From Limonium bicolor (Eukaryota; Streptophyta; Magnoliopsida; Caryophyllales; Plumbaginaceae), in NCBI GenBank assembly GCA_023374045.1, contig CM041779.1, positions 148,863,485 to 148,927,484 of the forward strand: a DNA stretch of 64,000 nucleotides, in the 5' to 3' direction. The notes below the pieces were generated by a model that was not told where the DNA came from, made no database searches, and saw only the letters and a list, made by a program, of their open reading frames with translations. The position numbers and the translations under genes are program-made. Shown one piece after another: positions 58,567 through 64,000 of this stretch. Positions within the stretch are counted from its first letter, which is position 1. Each line of letters opens with the position of its first letter.

Positions 58567-61500
58567 TGTAACACCCCAACCACCACCGTACACTTAACAT
58601 CAATCTGCAGCGGAAATCTCAACTCATCACATTACTTAATTCAATGGTGTTACACGCCGTTAACCACCCACGTGGCTAACAAGGCTAATACATATACATT
58701 TGTATCGGTCTGATGGACTAGATTCCCGAGCAACTACACAATACAATCCTCATTCCATTTTCAACATTTATTATATACATACATTCCCACTGTACCGAGT
58801 ATTTACAAACTAATGCCGATAACAATTTCGGTCTTACTACGCTTACAATGCTTACGCCATTTAAATGGCTACCCATGTATAAACATCTACCCCGTCCTAC
58901 TCTCGAACGGCTTCCAGCTCCTTGTACCTGAAATAGAAAAGGAGAGAAAGGGTGGCCCCCAAGGGGCTCAGCACCTTTGCTGGTATGGTAATCCCGCAGC
59001 CCACATGCTACCGGGCCACGCACAACTAATTGTCGTTAGCATGCAGTTGATTATATTTAAATCATGCATACAAGCATAAACATACAACACATAACATTTC
59101 GCCTCAATGGGCTCAACCTATAACCAACACATCCACACTTAACCAACCATTCAATGATTCCTAAACCCTAGAGTGGCTCTCCTCTAAAACGGAGCTACTT
59201 CCTTAACGAACGGCATGTACCCATCAATCGGGTTATCCTTAAACGCCTCTTGTCACAAACTGGGATTCATTCCCATGATCCACACATCCATATCCTACAA
59301 CATAACTCATTCCCACATAACAAACCATAACAAAACCTTTCTTGTTTCGACGTACACATGACAACATCACCATCATTCTAAACACCTAACGTATACTTAT
59401 CGTAGCATAGCAAGGGAATTTGCATAGCACAACACCAATACATAACACCGTAAATCGGTTCTCACAAGGAACCTTCCACCATAGTTAGTATACATAGTGA
59501 GCCTAGAGATTATTACAATCCCATGTTAAGCTCGTTACCAACCTATTTACCGTCGGTTATATAGAACGGTTAACTTATACCAAGGTGTGTCGGATATAGT
59601 AATCCCAAGCACACCGAAATAACATTCGTATGCCCCTGTGGCCCGACGTGAGTCAGTAATTAGCTTTGGATAAGCTAAGGGAAGGTAGAAACCAAATTGG
59701 AATAAACCTATACATACACCAAGAGAGCCGAACCGGATATGACATCGACTCCCGTCCATCACACGCGTGGCCGGAACAACCGGACTCCTCACCCCCCATT
59801 AGTACATATACACTTATAAATAAGTAGTTAGAGATCCATATGGAGCCTACCACATCCACACACCATACGGTATCATAACCGAGTTAAGCACACAAGGGAG
59901 GTTCACACACTTGCATATAACAACAATGTCCAACTAACTCACACATAGCCGTGGTTAGCACGTTCCCAAAGTTTGGGCCGTCAACTCCGAATACCGATCA
60001 CTCATGTTCCTAGTTTTGGTTAGCTAAGGTTTAACACATATTTGAGGTTAAATGGTATCGGAGGCCAAATTCGCCACATAAATGAATTACTATAAACTCA
60101 TTACATGTTTTGATCTTACAAGGTGGCAAACACTCAGAAAAACATATTGGCATACAAGCCGGTGTAATCCGGTAGGACACAGGTTGCAAGAAAACCATAC
60201 CTGTCACCGGAGTCCACTTTACCACGTCCACTTATGTTCCTCGAGCAATTCTCGAACAACTGATAACATCACAATTACGTTTATTAATATTGGGGTAACA
60301 TGTTTGCTTAACGTTTAAAGCGCTCATAGTTTACCCCGTCATTCCCGTTACACTTAACTTACTCTTGTGATAATAACTTTACAACTCTCACATCAAACCC
60401 AACACTTGTTTACACATTTTAAGGCCCTTATATGCCACCAAACAAGGCCTAAACATCACCTAAAACCATTACCATTCAATTCCCCATGATTAGAAGCTTT
60501 TAAAACAGATTTTGCAACACTTTTGACCTGGTCCGGGACTTGGTCCGGACCCAAGGTCCCGGACCACTTGTAGAATATACTCTCGGCCTTATTTTACCCT
60601 GGTCCGGGTCTTGGTCCTGGACTAAGGACCCGGACCACTTCTAAACTTCACTCTCGGCTCTTTTAAGGGGTGGTCCGGGCACCTATACAAGGGCTAGGTC
60701 CGGACCATGTTATTAGCTTGTCAAAACATCATTTTTCAACCCCTAAACCAACCTTAAACCTTACCTAATCATTCCATAAACTTTCCACATGTTTCCTACA
60801 TGTTTAAACACCTTAAAACAAGCACTAAACTTTCCTAATCATCACTAACTGGTTACTCAATCCCTTACAACAATTCCTAGCACTTATAACATTTTTCTTA
60901 GATTTCTAAGTGGTATATCATGCCTACTACCTTAACTAACAAAAGTGTTGTCTCACAAACTTTACCACCACTCCAAAAAGCATTATTTCTCACCACACCT
61001 CCTTTGCACAATTGCTTCTAATTTCCACAAGCTTTCACTTAGACCTTCACTAGGCATTTCTTTTCCTTTGTTTACCAAATCTTGAACAAGACTTAACACT
61101 TCACATAACAATTCCTTGGTGTGTTCAAAACACCCATTTGAGTTCTAAATCCTCCAAGACAATGCCCATGGCACTTTAACACCTAAGAACACCATGATTC
61201 ACCTTCTTCCACCATCTTAACACTTAACAAGTTCCTAGTACCTTCTAGGTCTTAAAATCTCATTTCATCACATAAACTCCTTTGTTTATCAACTAAATTT
61301 TGCCATAGCTTCTCTTGTAAACTCTCACACCAAAACTTAGGTTTTCACCTTTAGACAACCAAGAACACTTAATCACTTAATACACATTCCTTACACACAA
61401 ACATATTGTTTTTCATCCTTTAACCATTCAAGACATTCATCTTTACAAGAAATGCCCTCTACAACACTAAGCCTTTAACTACACTACATCACAATATAGT

Positions 61501-63204
61501 GCATAAACTTAAATTGCTGGCTCTTAGGCCCTTAAATGCATGGCTCTTAGGCCCTTAAATTGCATAAATCTAAACACTGAATTTCCCACATAAGTAATGC
61601 CTTTGACCTGCAATTACACACACCAAGACATATGTTCCTTTACTAGTCTCCTTGAGAACACCTTACTAAGTCATTCACCATTTGCTCTTTAGGTAGTTTT
61701 AACAAGCATTATAAGCTCATTCTCCTAAGGCATTAAACCACATTGAGATAGCATATTTACCTCTTTTCCCCAAAATTTCTTTCTTGTTTCCTTACAAAAC
61801 CGGTAAGGCATTTGGTCCTTGCCAACTACTAAACATTATACAAAACAACATAATGAGTATTCAAGCTTTAAGCTCCATCTCATTGTAAACCCTAGGTTTA
61901 CATTATTTCAAAACATTAATGTAGTTGTTTTACCTTATCTTTGAAGGGTGTTTGAATATCTATGAAGAGAGGACTCCACCTAGTCCTTGAAAGATTCAAA
62001 TGGAGCTAGAACAAAGCAACACAAGGAGCTCCATCAAGAATATTTCGGTCACACACAAAACATGGAGGAAACTTGATTTTTCTTGAGATTCCTTACCTAG
62101 AAGCAAAGGAGAGTAATAATGTGTAGAAAGACAAGCTCAAGCTCCTTCAATGGTGGAACTCCATGGCACCGAAATGGGGCTCTTGAAGTTTTGAGAAGAT
62201 AGAAATGAAGAGCTTGATGAGAGGAAGAGAATGGTGGTGTTTGTTTTTGATTTGGTTAAGTGAGCCAAGAGATATTGGCTATGGAAGATGGCCTTTGGTG
62301 CTGTGCTGTAGCATTACCGTGAGAACAGAAGGAAGAGAGGTAGAAGAAGGCTTAGAAACCGTGTGAAATGAAGGAGGAAGGGAGAAATGAGATTGGTTTT
62401 GCTTTTAAGGATATTTATAACTTAAAGCAAATAGAACCTATGAGTCACCTTTATTTACTTAACAAGTTAACATGTTTGGTGACTCATTACTACCAAAAAC
62501 CGGCCCCCTTTTATTAGAAGGGTATAATAGTCTTTGTTGACCAATTTAATTACTTATAACATTATATGTTACAAACTAGCTTATAAAAATCACTATTCAC
62601 AAAACAAGGCACATAGAAGTGAAATTTTTGATTTCCCATTGATATAGCCACCCAAATGTGATACTATATAGTACACATGTTAATTAAAGAGTAATGATGG
62701 ACATTTAGCCATTCAAAACTCATTTACAAGACAATTTTTCAAAAACGTGCTTTAAAACTCCTCTTAAAGCACATTTTGCGTTTAACTTGTTTTCAAGCTT
62801 GGTTTTCTTTAGTAATTGATTTAATATGTTCCTTAACATATAAATAAGGCATAGTATGACCATTAGGTCTTATACAATTTATCCCGAGCTTAGAGCACAT
62901 TTTAGCCCATATTGACCTTAAGGTATTTATTTGTGTTTGTTTGGTTTCATTGTCTACCAAAGTTTCCTAAGGACTTAATAGCCTTATAAAGTCATAATTA
63001 AATATTATAACGTCTTGGTAGGCTCTTTGGGTCCTAGCCAAGTTCACTCCAACCTTAGAGCATGTTTTTGCTCAAACCGTGTCTTAGTGTTTTATTGTGT
63101 TTTACCATGGTTTAAATGGTTCATTTATGTTTCTAAGGCACTTTTTAGCCTTTAAATACCATAGTTTAACATTTACACAACATACCAAGGTTTGGGGTAT
63201 TTCA
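58567..63204 (-). mobile_element. Solo LTR, 4.6 kb, TSD ttttc
   Basis: Starts tgtaacaccccaacc and ends tttggggtatttca on the plus strand. It is flanked by ttttc at 58562-58566 and 63205-63209. No gag/pol and no internal second LTR are seen, so this is a single LTR left by recombination. It splits the gag gene of the surrounding element. Orientation on the minus strand is inferred from resemblance to 43500-48909. Non-coding throughout. Confidence 0.87.
60530..60712. repeat. GGTCCGG-rich inverted and direct repeats in the solo LTR
   Basis: Three modules (60530-60570, 60600-60640, 60670-60708) each carry ggtccggg...cttggtcc...gacca motifs and a shared actctcggc(c/t) spacer, capable of hairpins. 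Unit spacing is about 70 bases. Confidence 0.7.
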
Positions 63205-64000
63205 TTTTCTTCCTGTGATCATCAAAGTGTCAGGAATAGCAGGTATAAAAAGCAGGCAGTAAGTAAGTAATTTTAATGGATTAAATAACTTAAGGTGGTT
63301 CTTACTTCCAGCCCTTATGCCTCCGCTTCCAGCCTCAGTCTCCGCCTCTTTCTCTGGGGCCTTACGCTTCTGCCCCTGGTCGTCCTCTCGGTTGTTCACC
63401 ATCATCTCAGTCCGAGAAGCAGCGTCATAACACTCCTGTAATGCATCAATGAGTACCCGAACTTGTAATAAATCAAACTGAGTTATAAGGTATAACTGTC
63501 AATTAATTTTACCTGGACCGTAGGGTACAAGGTAGCACCCATGGCGGCCTTAATAGCATATCTCAACCGCCTCTAAATTTCTCCACCTTCATAGCATCAG
63601 AATAAAACAACTCCTGGGACGAAGTCCAAGAGCCCAATAAACAAGGAGTAGTACTGATCTACTGTCATACTACCCTGCCTCAGGGCCTCAAAACTCCTCC
63701 CTTTTCCTCAGCTTCAAATGAGCAGGATAGTACTTCTCTCTCACAATTCAACAAAACCTGTCCATCCAAAACCCTCCATAGCAAGGTAATGTGCCTTCAC
63801 GGACCTCCACCACGTACTGGCAGCGTCCTTCAGATGAAAGGGCTGTTATGCTAACCCGGTGCTCAGCAGGCACATGAATGGCATCGAACGCCTTCTCGTG
63901 CTCAACAATGTATCTCTCGAGGAACAGTGGGGTGAGCAACACCATCATAGGTAGGTACTCGCGTGTCAGCTACGCTCTTCAGCCAATTCGGCTCTCTAGG
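63205..64000 (-). pseudogene. Gypsy gag N-terminal and core region
   Basis: Minus-strand frames give the gag core: VEHEKAFDAIHVPAEHRVSI, then GFWMDRF and VREKYYPAHLKLRK, then an acidic/basic tail (NREDDQGQKRKAPEKEAETE). Stops and frameshifts break it near 63750, 63690 and 63600. A GT-AG intron-like stretch (gtaagaacc at about 63308 to tgatcacag at about 63218 on the minus strand) lies just before the solo LTR insertion. The gene continues out of the window. Confidence 0.82.

Larger units (their letters stand above)
55096..64000 (-). mobile_element. Ty3/gypsy (chromovirus-like) element carrying an AlkB domain
   Basis: Minus-strand order: gag N-terminal region (63205-64000), gag zinc knuckles (58000-58566), AlkB dioxygenase (57139-57905), protease (56676-56982), RT and start of RNaseH (55096-56690). 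Integrase and the 3' LTR are missing because another LTR starts at 55095. Gag is split by a solo LTR (58567-63204). RT and protease sequences resemble the Tekay/Del group. Confidence 0.82.

Noticed and set aside
1..64000. CRISPR array, operon or prophage-type structure
   Set aside because: Sequence is plant nuclear with introns; tandem arrays have diverged units without spacer structure.

Overview
The window is plant nuclear DNA, most likely from a eudicot. The evidence is multi-exon genes with GT-AG introns, a cycloartenol synthase (the plant sterol-committing cyclase), a plant-type trehalase, and nested LTR retrotransposons of plant Ty3/gypsy lineages. LINE, poly(A) retroposon, Stowaway, PIF/Harbinger-like and CACTA-like elements are also present. 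A 500-base run of N (53603-54102) marks a scaffold gap. I cannot name the species.

Layout. (1) 1-13176: an Athila-like Ty3/gypsy element on the minus strand. It has a 5' LTR at 11782-13176, a tRNA-Asp primer-binding site, a decayed gag, a protease split in two, and a nearly intact 965-codon RT-RNaseH-integrase ORF at 967-3864. A second, non-coding LTR element (4213-9384, 5-bp TSD ggtcc) is inserted inside the protease coding region. (2) 13177-15394: intergenic repeats. (3) 15395-18108 (minus): a trehalase pseudogene with at least four in-frame stops and a frameshift, truncated at its 5' side. (4) 18110-22121: a partial duplicate of the 3' part of the cycloartenol synthase gene (exons 14-16 plus part of intron 16); it starts exactly where trehalase stops. 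(5) 22122-26834: AT-rich DNA with two tandem arrays, a Stowaway MITE, the probable CAS promoter/5'UTR and a foldback element. (6) 26835-42467 (plus): a full-length cycloartenol synthase gene in 18 coding exons. Its introns carry a foldback element, a LINE fragment, a deleted gypsy element and a poly(A) retroposon. (7) 42468-55095: AT-rich repeat-dominated DNA, including a long LTR-like block with a 608-bp tandem duplication, a CACTA-like end and the gap. (8) 55096-64000 (minus): a decayed Ty3/gypsy element (gag, protease, RT, start of RNaseH). Its gag is split by a 4.6-kb solo LTR (TSD ttttc), and an AlkB-family 2-oxoglutarate/Fe(II) dioxygenase coding region lies between gag and protease.

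How it fits together. Only the cycloartenol synthase looks like a host gene that could work, and as assembled it carries three small frameshifts (exons 4, 9 and 11). Many differences between the two LTRs of the nested element are short indels, several in homopolymers, so these frameshifts may be assembly errors. The trehalase stops are separate lesions at five places and look real. The two cycloartenol synthase segments serve as each other's empty-site control, which orders the insertions: the LINE came before the duplication; the PIF-like MITE, gypsy element and poly(A) retroposon came after it. The most unusual item is the AlkB domain inside the retrotransposon at 57139-57905.
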